From NCBI GenBank assembly GCA_011947345.1, contig JAAVTG010000387.1, forward strand, positions 1-64,000: a stretch of DNA of 64,000 nt. The letters are read 5' to 3'. Positions 1 to 10,302 of the stretch are shown in pieces. The position numbers and the translations under genes are program-made. How positions within the stretch are numbered: position 1 is the first letter of the stretch; each line of letters opens with the position of its first letter. Under the pieces are notes generated by a model, which was given only the letters and a program-made list of their open reading frames with translations, ran no database searches and was not told the origin of the DNA. The stretch comes from Phytophthora quininea (taxonomy: Eukaryota; Oomycota; Peronosporomycetes; Peronosporales; Peronosporaceae).

Positions 1-225
1 AAACTCCTAAACTCCTAAACCCTAAACCCTAAACCCTAAACCCTAAACCCTAAACCCTAAACCCTAAACCCTAAACCCTAAACCCTAAACCCTAAACCCT
101 AAACCCTAAACCCTAAACCCTAAACCCTAAACCCTAAACCCTAAACCCTAAACCCTAAACCCTAAACCCTAAACCCTAAACCCTAAACCCTAAACCCTAA
201 ACCCTAAACCCTAAACCCTAAACCC
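1..225. repeat. Telomere, (CCCTAAA)n
   Basis: About 30 near-perfect CCCTAAA heptamers run from the left edge, so the G-rich strand TTTAGGG is the - strand with its 3' end at the left. The outermost two units are the variant CTCCTAAA. The window therefore begins at, or very near, a physical chromosome end. TTTAGGG telomeres are known from plants, oomycetes and other stramenopiles. Confidence 0.97.
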
Positions 226-390
226 AAACCCTACAACACTCAAACCCTACAACACTCAAACCCTACAACACTCAAACCCTACAACACTCAAACCCTACAA
301 CACTCACACTCTACACACACTCACACTCTACACACACTCACACTCTACACACACTTATTCTCATACTCTAAAATTCTCATACTCTAAAAT
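226..390. repeat. Degenerate telomere-proximal short tandem repeats
   Basis: Three short repeat families follow the telomere in succession. AAACCCTACAACACTC (16 bp) occurs five times at 226-305. ACACTCTACACACACTC (17 bp) occurs three times at about 306-355. TCTCATACTCTAAAAT (16 bp) occurs twice at 359-390. The first still contains AAACCCTA and looks telomere-derived. None contains a G on the + strand. Confidence 0.9.
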
Positions 391-781
391 TCTCACATTC
401 TAATACACTTTTTTCAAACCAACCTTTCACCTTACTTTTCACAACAAATCCTTACCCATTTCACATCTTACAAATTTACTTTATCCCTTTCCTCATTCAA
501 CCATTTTACATTTTTCTCCATTCTACTACACTTTCCTTTTCATTACTTCATACCATCCACATATTCAAATCCAATCCATTCTTCAACAAACTAACACTAT
601 ATACAATTTCCATCTACCAAACAAACCTAAACAAAACACACCCATTTTATCTTTCATCAACCATTTCACTCCTAACAATACTTCTTCAAACTATGTTTAC
701 TTCTAGCTCAAACCAGCCAACCCTTTTCTCCACTTCTCTCTCCTCATCACAAACTTCCTATTTATTATTCTACTCCTCCTC
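391..781. other. G-depleted telomere-adjacent tract, no gene seen
   Basis: Non-repetitive A/C/T sequence. On the + strand there is no G up to position 694, and only three (695, 706, 716) before 782, where normal composition resumes abruptly. No credible reading frame is present. Confidence 0.9.
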
Positions 782-889
782 GCCTTTCGCTACTTCTGAA
801 TCCGATACTCGATGCAAAATCACCCAAAATGGCGCGCAACTGCATTACTACTGCTTCTGACCCGGTTTCACGCTCTTGCCCCGTCCTCC

Positions 890-2044
890 AGCAAGCCTCT
901 TCTCGTGTCGTATCTGCGCTGGCACGACTTGCCACGCCTCCAGGACGCAAGGGAAGGCGCTCAGAGTCTGCATACGGTTCGTGAGGACGCCTGGCATAGT
1001 CGGCAAGCTTAACTCGCCGGCACCAAGGTCGTTCCAAGACTGGTTGGCGGTGTTTCGTGTGTTATTTTGTGTTTGACGGCTGTAATTCACTTGGTTACGG
1101 CTGTAAATAGTGTGTATTCGGATAATACCGTTTTTAGTCAGTGCCTGGCTTGGGCGAGCAATATAATCTTATTCGTTGAATATTATAACGTGACTACCCG
1201 GGTTTTCGGTGCCGACAGGAGCTCTCTGTCGTTATTTCTCCGTATTGTCTTCCTATTGGGTAGTTCACATGTCTCTGGCACACGGTAGTGCCACTAACGT
1301 ATTCACCGTACTCGAGAACGTATTTTGTCACGTTTTCGCTACTGGCTGCTGCGTATTTGTGCTGTTCCTTCTGGTGCTTTTTTATTGGGCGATACGCCTG
1401 TCTATGTCCTCAAATAATACCACCATCATGTTCGCTGTACGTAAAAACGTACTTCCCAAAACTTTAGCGTCAAGGAACCTATTATAACATCAATAATCCG
1501 TAAAGGTCTGTGATTGGCTGTTGACGCCTGTCTCTGACACACCAACACAGTACCATCTTTTCACAGTAATTGGAAACGTAGGTTTCACAACTTGTTGCTC
1601 CTTATTCTTATAATTGGCTTCGTAATGCACAAATAATCAATACTAGGAGATGCGCCTGTTTTTGTCCAAAATAAGAAGTACCATCTTTTCTCCATATGTT
1701 TTAACATAATTTACCAGATTTTCATGAGCACCCATCTCATATTGACTGCGTAGTGAACATATCTCTCTGATTGGTTGGAGGGCCTGTCTATACTCCACCA
1801 TATGTCACAAATCCTGTTATTCGCAGTGATACCAATTTTTTGGTTCATATGACTTGAATTGACTATGGTATCGCATTAACCTTGTCTGCCACGTTTGTAT
1901 CGGGTTTATATAGGCGCTGGTCACCCTGTTCACCTCATGCCACAGTTGTACCGGAAACAAATAGCAAAACGTCACCCACTGCCTATCTCGGGTGGGTGTG
2001 GCATGTCCGGGTATTAATTGTACCAGAGGGTGACCCTTTCAGTT
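890..2044. repeat. Subtelomeric repeat A, copy 1
   Basis: This matches 2145-3285 at an offset of about 1,240 bp, with point differences and an approximately 20-bp local duplication near 1080-1110. The interior consists of diverged monomers about 128 bp long: the recurring core GCCTG/TGTCTCTGG-like motif falls at about 1142, 1269, 1396, 1526, 1654, 1782 and 1924, often preceded by ATTGG. The short open frames of 60-92 codons at 1067-1487 recur only because the repeat does and are not credible genes. Confidence 0.85.
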
Positions 2045-2064
2045 CCCTAAACCCTAAACCCTAG
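2045..2064. repeat. Interstitial telomeric repeat
   Basis: Two perfect CCCTAAA heptamers plus CCCTAG sit exactly at the right end of repeat A copy 1, in the same orientation as the terminal telomere. They mark a former end or a telomere-mediated recombination joint. Confidence 0.9.
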
Positions 2065-2310
2065 ACGTTTAGCTTAACCTCACCGGCGCCGGCGCCGGCG
2101 CCGAGGTCGTCTCAAGGGTGGCTGGGCCCCGTGCCACCTCGCGCAAGCCTGGCTCTCGTGTCGTGCCCGCGCTGGCACGACTTGGCAGGACTGAAGGACG
2201 CTTGGGAAGGTGCTCCGGCGTCCGGATACGAATCGTCAGGACGCCTGGCGTAGACGTTTAGCTTAACCTCACCGGCGCCGGCCCTTAGGTCGTTCCAAGA
2301 CTGGCTGGCG
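2062..2310. repeat. 189-bp direct duplication with GGCGCC runs
   Basis: TAGACGTTTAGCTTAACCTC followed by ACCGGCGCC occurs at about 2062 and again at about 2251, and the similarity continues into AGGTCGT..CAAG..TGGCTGG. The first copy carries four consecutive GGCGCC-type units (about 2083-2102), the second about one and a half. This module forms the left border of repeat A copy 2. Confidence 0.75.
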
Positions 2311-3285
2311 GTGTTTTGTGGGTTATTTTGTGTCTGACGGCTGTAAGTAGTGTGTTATCGGATAATACCGTTTTTAGTCAGTGCCTGGCTTGGGCGAGCA
2401 ATATAATCGTATTCGCTGAATATTATAACGTGACTACCCGGATTTTCGGTGCCGACAGGAGCTCTCTGTCGTTGTTCCTCCGTATTGTCTTCCTATTGGA
2501 TAGTTCACATGTCTCTGGCACACGGTAGTGCCACTAACGTATTCATCGTACTCGAGAACGTATTTTGTCACGATTTCGCTACTGGCTGCTGCGTATTTGT
2601 GCTGTTCCTTCTGGTGCTTTTTTATTGGGTGATACGCCTGTCTATGTCCTCAAATAATACCACCATCATGTTCGCTGTACGTAAAAACGTACTTCCCCAA
2701 AACTTTAGCGTCAAGTAACCTATTATAACATCAATAATCCGTAAAGGTCTGTGATTGGCTGTTGACGCCTGTCTCTGACACACCAACATAGTACCATCTT
2801 TTTCACAGTGCTTGAAAACGTAGGTTTCACAACTTGTTGCTCCTTATTCTTATAATTGGCTTCGTAATGCACAAATAATCGATACTAGGAGATGCGCCTG
2901 TTTTTGTCCAAAATAAGAAGTACCATCTTTTCTCCATATGTTTTAACATAATTTACCAGATTTTCATGAGCACCCATCTCATATTGACTGCGTAGTGAAC
3001 ATATCTCTCTGATTGGTTGGAGGCCCTGTCTATACTCCACCATATGTCAAAATCCTGTCATTCGCAGTGATACCAATTTTTAGGTTCATATGACTTGAAT
3101 TGACTATGGTATCGCATTAACCTTGTCTGCCACGTTTGTATCGGGTTTATATAGGCGCTGGTCACCCTGTTCACCTCATGCCACAGTTGTACCGGAAACA
3201 AATAGCAAAGCGTCACCCACTGCCTATCTCGGGTGGGTGTGGCATGTCCGGGTATTAATTGAACCAGAGGGTGACCCTTTCAGTT
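2145..3285. repeat. Subtelomeric repeat A, copy 2
   Basis: Second copy of the 1.24-kb repeat with the same 128-bp internal periodicity. Its right border, at CAGTTCC, passes directly into CCGAAAACC of the tRNA array. Copy 1 passes at the same base into CCCTAAA. Confidence 0.85.
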
Positions 3286-3342
3286 CCGAAAACCCCGTCC
3301 GACACGCACACGCTGCGAAACGGGGTGCGTGAATAAAGAGAT

Positions 3343-3423
3343 CGACAGCTGTGAGACTTGAACTCACGCGGGTTACCCCAATAGATTTCGAGTCTATCGC
3401 CTTAACCGCTCGGCCAAGCTGTC
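3343..3423 (-). tRNA. tRNA-Ser(CGA): tRNA-Ser(CGA), copy 1
   Basis: Full 81-nt cloverleaf. The acceptor GACAGCT pairs with AGCTGTC and is followed by discriminator G, as is usual for serine tRNAs. The D arm is GCC/GGC. The anticodon stem ATAGA/TCTAT encloses the loop CTCGAAA (anticodon CGA, reading UCG codons). The class II variable arm has a GGG-TAA-CCC hairpin, and the T arm is GTGAG-TTCAAGT-CTCAC. Internal A box (TGGCCGAGCGG) and B box (GTTCAAGTC) are present; there is no intron and no encoded CCA. The 3' flank has only TTT nearby. In this outermost copy the TTTT found 23 nt downstream of other copies is interrupted (GAAAC instead of AAAAC on the + strand). The next copy starts 453 bp to the right. 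Confidence 0.97.
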
Positions 3424-3703
3424 TTAGCAACTCGCACACTAGCGCCCACGCCGATCCAAACGCGATTGTCGGCCCCACACGCATCGCTCAAGCGGACCCG
3501 GGCCATCAGCCGCTTGCCCCGCTCCTGCGCCACCTCTCAACGCGTCGGATCGCTCCCCGCGCCGTTCCACGCGACGCCACAGTCGGCCACAGTCGGCCAC
3601 AGTTGGCCGACGTCGCAGCCACGGCGCGGCCGCCCCACGACCGACGCCTCCGCGCCGACAGCTGCGCAGCGTTCCGGTGGCCACGGACCACTCGCGCGCA
3701 CAA

Positions 3704-3745
3704 CCGAAAACCGGAAACCGGAAACCGAAAACCGGAAACCGAAAA
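3704..3745. repeat. Telomere-like heptamer tract (representative)
   Basis: Six consecutive heptamers, CCGAAAA or CCGGAAA, read TTTTCGG/TTTCCGG on the - strand. They have the same length, phase and strand as the telomeric CCCTAAA. An equivalent tract with varying heptamer and hexamer numbers precedes every tRNA copy on its left side. Its T4 runs on the - strand could also act as back-up RNA polymerase III terminators. Confidence 0.85.
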
Positions 3746-3795
3746 CCCCGTCCGACACGCACACGCTGCAAAACGGGGTGCGTGAATAAAGAGAT

Positions 3796-3876
3796 CGACA
3801 GCTGTGAGACTTGAACTCACGCGGGTTACCCCAATAGATTTCGAGTCTATCGCCTTAACCGCTCGGCCAAGCTGTC
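3796..3876 (-). tRNA. tRNA-Ser(CGA): tRNA-Ser(CGA), copy 2
   Basis: 452 bp to next copy. First copy with the intact TTTT 23 nt past its 3' end (3770-3773). Units 1-3 share the spacer variant GATTGTCGGCCCC. Confidence 0.95.
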
Positions 3877-4247
3877 TTAGCAACTCGCACACTAGCGCCC
3901 ACGCCGATCCAAACGCGATTGTCGGCCCCACACGCATCGCTCAAGCGGACCCGGGCCATCAGCCGCTTGCCCCGCTCCTGCGCCACCTCTCAACGCGTCG
4001 GATCGCTCCCCGCGCCGTTCCACGCGACGCCACAGTCGGCCACAGTCGGCCACAGTTGGCCGACGTCGCAGCCACGGCGCGGCCGCCCCACGACCGACGC
4101 CTCCGCGCCGACAGCTGCGCAGCGTTCCGGTGGCCACGGACCACTCGCGCGCACAACCGAAAACCGGAAACCGGAAACCGAAAACCGGAAACCGAAAACC
4201 CGTCCGACACGCACACGCTGCAAAACGGGGTGCGTGAATAAAGAGAT

Positions 4248-4328
4248 CGACAGCTGTGAGACTTGAACTCACGCGGGTTACCCCAATAGATTTCGAGTCT
4301 ATCGCCTTAACCGCTCGGCCAAGCTGTC
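4248..4328 (-). tRNA. tRNA-Ser(CGA): tRNA-Ser(CGA), copy 3
   Basis: 518 bp to next; the unit contains three 22-bp repeats, an isolated expansion among short neighbours. Confidence 0.95.
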
Positions 4329-4765
4329 TTAGCAACTCGCACACTAGCGCCCACGCCGATCCAAACGCGATTGTCGGCCCCACACGCATCGCTCAAGCGG
4401 ACCCGGGCCATCAGCCGCTTGCCCCGCTCCTGCGCCACCTCTCAACGCGTCGGATCGCTCCCCGCGCCGTTCTACGCGACGCCACAGTCGGCCACAGTCG
4501 GCCACAGTTGGCCGACGTCGCAGCCACAGTCGGTCGACGTCGCAGCCACAGTCGGTCGACGTCGCAGCCACAGTCGGTCGACGTCGCAGCCACGGCGCGG
4601 CCGCCCCACGACCAACGCCTCCGCGCCGACAGCTGCGCAGCGTTCCGGTGGCCACGGACCACTCGCGCGCACAACCGAAAACCGGAAACCGGAAACCGAA
4701 AACCGGAAACCGAAAACCCGTCCGACACGCACACGCTGCAAAACGGGGTGCGTGAATAAAGAGAT

Positions 4766-4846
4766 CGACAGCTGTGAGACTTGAACTCACGCGGGTTACC
4801 CCAATAGATTTCGAGTCTATCGCCTTAACCGCTCGGCCAAGCTGTC
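4766..4846 (-). tRNA. tRNA-Ser(CGA): tRNA-Ser(CGA), copy 4
   Basis: 452 bp to next. From here on the spacer reads GATTGCCAGCCCC. Confidence 0.95.
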
Positions 4847-5217
4847 TTAGCAACTCGCACACTAGCGCCCACGCCGATCCAAACGCGATTGCCAGCCCCA
4901 CACGCATCGCTCAAGCGGACCCGGGCCATCAGCCGCTTGCCCCGCTCCTGCGCCACCTCTCAACGCGTCGGATCGCTCCCCGCGCCGTTCTACGCGACGC
5001 CACAGTCGGCCACAGTCGGCCACAGTTGGCCGACGTCGCAGCCACGGCGCGGCCGCCCCACGACCAACGCCTCCGCGCCGACAGCTGCGCAGCGTTCCGG
5101 TGGCCACGGACCACTCGCGCGCACAACCGAAAACCGGAAACCGGAAACCGAAAACCGGAAACCGAAAACCCGTCCGACACGCACACGCTGCAAAACGGGG
5201 TGCGTGAATAAAGAGAT

Positions 5218-5298
5218 CGACAGCTGTGAGACTTGAACTCACGCGGGTTACCCCAATAGATTTCGAGTCTATCGCCTTAACCGCTCGGCCAAGCTGTC
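5218..5298 (-). tRNA. tRNA-Ser(CGA): tRNA-Ser(CGA), copy 5
   Basis: 452 bp to next. Units 3-5 share the private variant CGACCAACGCCTCC. Confidence 0.95.
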
Positions 5299-5669
5299 TT
5301 AGCAACTCGCACACTAGCGCCCACGCCGATCCAAACGCGATTGCCAGCCCCACACGCATCGCTCAAGCGGACCCGGGCCATCAGCCGCTTGCCCCGCTCC
5401 TGCGCCACCTCTCAACGCGTCGGATCGCTCCCCGCGCCGTTCTACGCGACGCCACAGTCGGCCACAGTCGGCCACAGTTGGCCGACGTCGCAGCCACGGC
5501 GCGGCCGCCCCACGACCAACGCCTCCGCGCCGACAGCTGCGCAGCGTTCCGGTGGCCACGGACCACTCGCGCGCACAACCGAAAACCGGAAACCGGAAAC
5601 CGAAAACCGGAAACCGAAAACCCGTCCGACACGCACACGCTGCAAAACGGGGTGCGTGAATAAAGAGAT

Positions 5670-5750
5670 CGACAGCTGTGAGACTTGAACTCACGCGGGT
5701 TACCCCAATAGATTTCGAGTCTATCGCCTTAACCGCTCGGCCAAGCTGTC
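5670..5750 (-). tRNA. tRNA-Ser(CGA): tRNA-Ser(CGA), copy 6
   Basis: 439 bp to next; shortened heptamer tract. Confidence 0.95.
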
Positions 5751-6108
5751 TTAGCAACTCGCACACTAGCGCCCACGCCGATCCAAACGCGATTGCCAGC
5801 CCCACACGCATCGCTCAAGCGGACCCGGGCCATCAGCCGCTTGCCCCGCTCCTGCGCCACCTCTCAACGCGTCGGATCGCTCCCCGCGCCGTTCTACGCG
5901 ACGCCACAGTCGGCCACAGTCGGCCACAGTTGGCCGACGTCGCAGCCACGGCGCGGCCGCCCCACGACCGACGCCTCCGCGCCGACAGCTGCGCAGCGTT
6001 CCGGTGGCCACGGACCACTCGCGCGCACAACCGAAAACCGGAAACCGGAAACCGAAAACCCCGTCCGACACGCACACGCTGCAAAACGGGGTGCGTGAAT
6101 AAAGAGAT

Positions 6109-6189
6109 CGACAGCTGTGAGACTTGAACTCACGCGGGTTACCCCAATAGATTTCGAGTCTATCGCCTTAACCGCTCGGCCAAGCTGTC
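6109..6189 (-). tRNA. tRNA-Ser(CGA): tRNA-Ser(CGA), copy 7
   Basis: 453 bp to next. Confidence 0.95.
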
Positions 6190-6561
6190 TTAGCAACTCG
6201 CACACTAGCGCCCACGCCGATCCAAACGCGATTGCCAGCCCCACACGCATCGCTCAAGCGGACCCGGGCCATCAGCCGCTTGCCCCGCTCCTGCGCCACC
6301 TCTCAACGCGTCGGATCGCTCCCCGCGCCGTTCTACGCGACGCCACAGTCGGCCACAGTCGGCCACAGTTGGCCGACGTCGCAGCCACGGCGCGGCCGCC
6401 CCACGACCGACGCCTCCGCGCCGACAGCTGCGCAGCGTTCCGGTGGCCACGGACCACTCGCGCGCACAACCGAAAACCGGAAACCGGAAACCGAAAACCG
6501 GAAACCGAAAACCCCGTCCGACACGCACACGCTGCAAAACGGGGTGCGTGAATAAAGAGAT

Positions 6562-6642
6562 CGACAGCTGTGAGACTTGAACTCACGCGGGTTACCCCAA
6601 TAGATTTCGAGTCTATCGCCTTAACCGCTCGGCCAAGCTGTC
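6562..6642 (-). tRNA. tRNA-Ser(CGA): tRNA-Ser(CGA), copy 8
   Basis: 452 bp to next. Confidence 0.95.
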
Positions 6643-7013
6643 TTAGCAACTCGCACACTAGCGCCCACGCCGATCCAAACGCGATTGCCAGCCCCACACG
6701 CATCGCTCAAGCGGACCCGGGCCATCAGCCGCTTGCCCCGCTCCTGCGCCACCTCTCAACGCGTCGGATCGCTCCCCGCGCCGTTCTACGCGACGCCACA
6801 GTCGGCCACAGTCGGCCACAGTTGGCCGACGTCGCAGCCACGGCGCGGCCGCCCCACGACCGACGCCTCCGCGCCGACAGCTGCGCAGCGTTCCGGTGGC
6901 CACGGACCACTCGCGCGCACAACCGAAAACCGGAAACCGGAAACCGAAAACCGGAAACCGAAAACCCGTCCGACACGCACACGCTGCAAAACGGGGTGCG
7001 TGAATAAAGAGAT

Positions 7014-7094
7014 CGACAGCTGTGAGACTTGAACTCACGCGGGTTACCCCAATAGATTTCGAGTCTATCGCCTTAACCGCTCGGCCAAGCTGTC
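7014..7094 (-). tRNA. tRNA-Ser(CGA): tRNA-Ser(CGA), copy 9
   Basis: 451 bp to next. Confidence 0.95.
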
Positions 7095-7464
7095 TTAGCA
7101 ACTCGCACACTAGCGCCCACGCCGATCCAAACGCGATTGCCAGCCCCACACGCATCGCTCAAGCGGACCCGGGCCATCAGCCGCTTGCCCCGCTCCTGCG
7201 CCACCTCTCAACGCGTCGGATCGCTCCCCGCGCCGTTCTACGCGACGCCACAGTCGGCCACAGTCGGCCACAGTTGGCCGACGTCGCAGCCACGGCGCGG
7301 CCGCCCCACGACCGACGCCTCCGCGCCGACAGCTGCGCAGCGTTCCGGTGGCCACGGACCACTCGCGCGCACAACCGAAAACCGGAAACCGGAAACCGAA
7401 ACCGGAAACCGAAAACCCGTCCGACACGCACACGCTGCAAAACGGGGTGCGTGAATAAAGAGAT

Positions 7465-7545
7465 CGACAGCTGTGAGACTTGAACTCACGCGGGTTACCC
7501 CAATAGATTTCGAGTCTATCGCCTTAACCGCTCGGCCAAGCTGTC
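7465..7545 (-). tRNA. tRNA-Ser(CGA): tRNA-Ser(CGA), copy 10
   Basis: 437 bp to next, the shortest unit of the array. Confidence 0.95.
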
Positions 7546-7901
7546 TTAGCAACTCGCACACTAGCGCCCACGCCGATCCAAACGCGATTGCCAGCCCCAC
7601 ACGCATCGCTCAAGCGGACCCGGGCCATCAGCCGCTTGCCCCGCTCCTGCGCCACCTCTCAACGCGTCGGATCGCTCCCGCGCCGTTCTACGCGACGCCA
7701 CAGTCGGCCACAGTCGGCCACAGTTGGCCGACGTCGCAGCCACGGCGCGGCCGCCCCACGACCGACGCCTCCGCGCCGACAGCTGCGCAGCGTTCCGGTG
7801 GCCACGGACCACTCGCGCGCACAACCGAAAACCGGAAACCGGAAACCGAAAACCCGTCCGACACGCACACGCTGCAAAACGGGGTGCGTGAATAAAGAGA
7901 T

Positions 7902-7982
7902 CGACAGCTGTGAGACTTGAACTCACGCGGGTTACCCCAATAGATTTCGAGTCTATCGCCTTAACCGCTCGGCCAAGCTGTC
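7902..7982 (-). tRNA. tRNA-Ser(CGA): tRNA-Ser(CGA), copy 11
   Basis: 452 bp to next. Confidence 0.95.
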
Positions 7983-8353
7983 TTAGCAACTCGCACACTA
8001 GCGCCCACGCCGATCCAAACGCGATTGCCAGCCCCACACGCATCGCTCAAGCGGACCCGGGCCATCAGCCGCTTGCCCCGCTCCTGCGCCACCTCTCAAC
8101 GCGTCGGATCGCTCCCCGCGCCGTTCTACGCGACGCCACAGTCGGCCACAGTCGGCCACAGTTGGCCGACGTCGCAGCCACGGCGCGGCCGCCCCACGAC
8201 CGACGCCTCCGCGCCGACAGCTGCGCAGCGTTCCGGTGGCCACGGACCACTCGCGCGCACAACCGAAAACCGGAAACCGGAAACCGAAAACCGGAAACCG
8301 AAAACCCGTCCGACACGCACACGCTGCAAAACGGGGTGCGTGAATAAAGAGAT

Positions 8354-8434
8354 CGACAGCTGTGAGACTTGAACTCACGCGGGTTACCCCAATAGATTTC
8401 GAGTCTATCGCCTTAACCGCTCGGCCAAGCTGTC
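8354..8434 (-). tRNA. tRNA-Ser(CGA): tRNA-Ser(CGA), copy 12
   Basis: 445 bp to next; one heptamer fewer. Confidence 0.95.
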
Positions 8435-8713
8435 TTAGCAACTCGCACACTAGCGCCCACGCCGATCCAAACGCGATTGCCAGCCCCACACGCATCGCTC
8501 AAGCGGACCCGGGCCATCAGCCGCTTGCCCCGCTCCTGCGCCACCTCTCAACGCGTCGGATCGCTCCCCGCGCCGTTCTACGCGACGCCACAGTCGGCCA
8601 CAGTCGGCCACAGTTGGCCGACGTCGCAGCCACGGCGCGGCCGCCCCACGACCGACGCCTCCGCGCCGACAGCTGCGCAGCGTTCCGGTGGCCACGGACC
8701 ACTCGCGCGCACA

Positions 8714-8751
<38 letters not shown>

Positions 8752-8798
8752 CGTCCGACACGCACACGCTGCAAAACGGGGTGCGTGAATAAAGAGAT

Positions 8799-8879
8799 CG
8801 ACAGCTGTGAGACTTGAACTCACGCGGGTTACCCCAATAGATTTCGAGTCTATCGCCTTAACCGCTCGGCCAAGCTGTC
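8799..8879 (-). tRNA. tRNA-Ser(CGA): tRNA-Ser(CGA), copy 13
   Basis: 453 bp to next; last of the short telomere-proximal block. Confidence 0.95.
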
Positions 8880-9251
8880 TTAGCAACTCGCACACTAGCG
8901 CCCACGCCGATCCAAACGCGATTGCCAGCCCCACACGCATCGCTCAAGCGGACCCGGGCCATCAGCCGCTTGCCCCGCTCCTGCGCCACCTCTCAACGCG
9001 TCGGATCGCTCCCCGCGCCGTTCTACGCGACGCCACAGTCGGCCACAGTCGGCCACAGTTGGCCGACGTCGCAGCCACGGCGCGGCCGCCCCACGACCGA
9101 CGCCTCCGCGCCGACAGCTGCGCAGCGTTCCGGTGGCCACGGACCACTCGCGCGCACAACCGAAAACCGGAAACCGGAAACCGAAAACCGGAAACCGAAA
9201 ACCCCGTCCGACACGCACACGCTGCAAAACGGGGTGCGTGAATAAAGAGAT

Positions 9252-9332
9252 CGACAGCTGTGAGACTTGAACTCACGCGGGTTACCCCAATAGATTTCGA
9301 GTCTATCGCCTTAACCGCTCGGCCAAGCTGTC
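9252..9332 (-). tRNA. tRNA-Ser(CGA): tRNA-Ser(CGA), copy 14
   Basis: 475 bp to next; first unit with the CGACTGACGACTCC variant together with a 22-bp repeat. Confidence 0.95.
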
Positions 9333-9726
9333 TTAGCAACTCGCACACTAGCGCCCACGCCGATCCAAACGCGATTGCCAGCCCCACACGCATCGCTCAA
9401 GCGGACCCGGGCCATCAGCCGCTTGCCCCGCTCCTGCGCCACCTCTCAACGCGTCGGATCGCTCCCCGCGCCGTTCTACGCGACGCCACAGTCGGCCACA
9501 GTCGGCCACAGTTGGCCGACGTCGCAGCCACAGTCGGTCGACGTCGCAGCCACGGCGCGGCCGCCCCACGACTGACGACTCCGCGCCGACAGCTGCGCAG
9601 CGTTCCGGTGGCCACGGACCACTCGCGCGCACAACCGAAAACCGGAAACCGGAAACCGAAAACCGGAAACCGAAAACCCCGTCCGACACGCACACGCTGC
9701 AAAACGGGGTGCGTGAATAAAGAGAT

Positions 9727-9807
9727 CGACAGCTGTGAGACTTGAACTCACGCGGGTTACCCCAATAGATTTCGAGTCTATCGCCTTAACCGCTCGGCCA
9801 AGCTGTC
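9727..9807 (-). tRNA. tRNA-Ser(CGA): tRNA-Ser(CGA), copy 15
   Basis: 495 bp to next. Confidence 0.95.
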
Positions 9808-10221
9808 TTAGCAACTCGCACACTAGCGCCCACGCCGATCCAAACGCGATTGCCAGCCCCACACGCATCGCTCAAGCGGACCCGGGCCATCAGCCGCTTG
9901 CCCCGCTCCTGCGCCACCTCTCAACGCGTCGGATCGCTCCCGCGCCGTTCTACGCGACGCCACAGTCGGCCACAGTCGGCCACAGTTGGCCGACGTCGCA
10001 GCCACAGTCGGTCGACGTCGCAGCCACAGTCGGTCGACGTCGCAGCCACGGCGCGGCCGCCCCACGACTGACGACTCCGCGCCGACAGCTGCGCAGCGTT
10101 CCGGTGGCCACGGACCACTCGCGCGCACAACCGAAACCGGAAACCGGAAACCGAAAACCGGAAACCGAAAACCCCGTCCGACACGCACACGCTGCAAAAC
10201 GGGGTGCGTGAATAAAGAGAT

Positions 10222-10302
10222 CGACAGCTGTGAGACTTGAACTCACGCGGGTTACCCCAATAGATTTCGAGTCTATCGCCTTAACCGCTCGGCCAAGCTG
10301 TC
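10222..10302 (-). tRNA. tRNA-Ser(CGA): tRNA-Ser(CGA), copy 16
   Basis: 559 bp to next. Confidence 0.95.

Noticed and set aside
792..801. ACTTCTGAAT shared by the inner edge of the G-free zone (792-801) and the inner edge of the array (46819-46828)
   Set aside because: Only 10 bp with no extension on either side; compatible with chance.
1067..2718. Small hydrophobic ORFs of 60-92 codons in the subtelomeric repeats
   Set aside because: Present only because the repeat is duplicated; the frames follow the 128-bp monomers and show no conserved start or domain.
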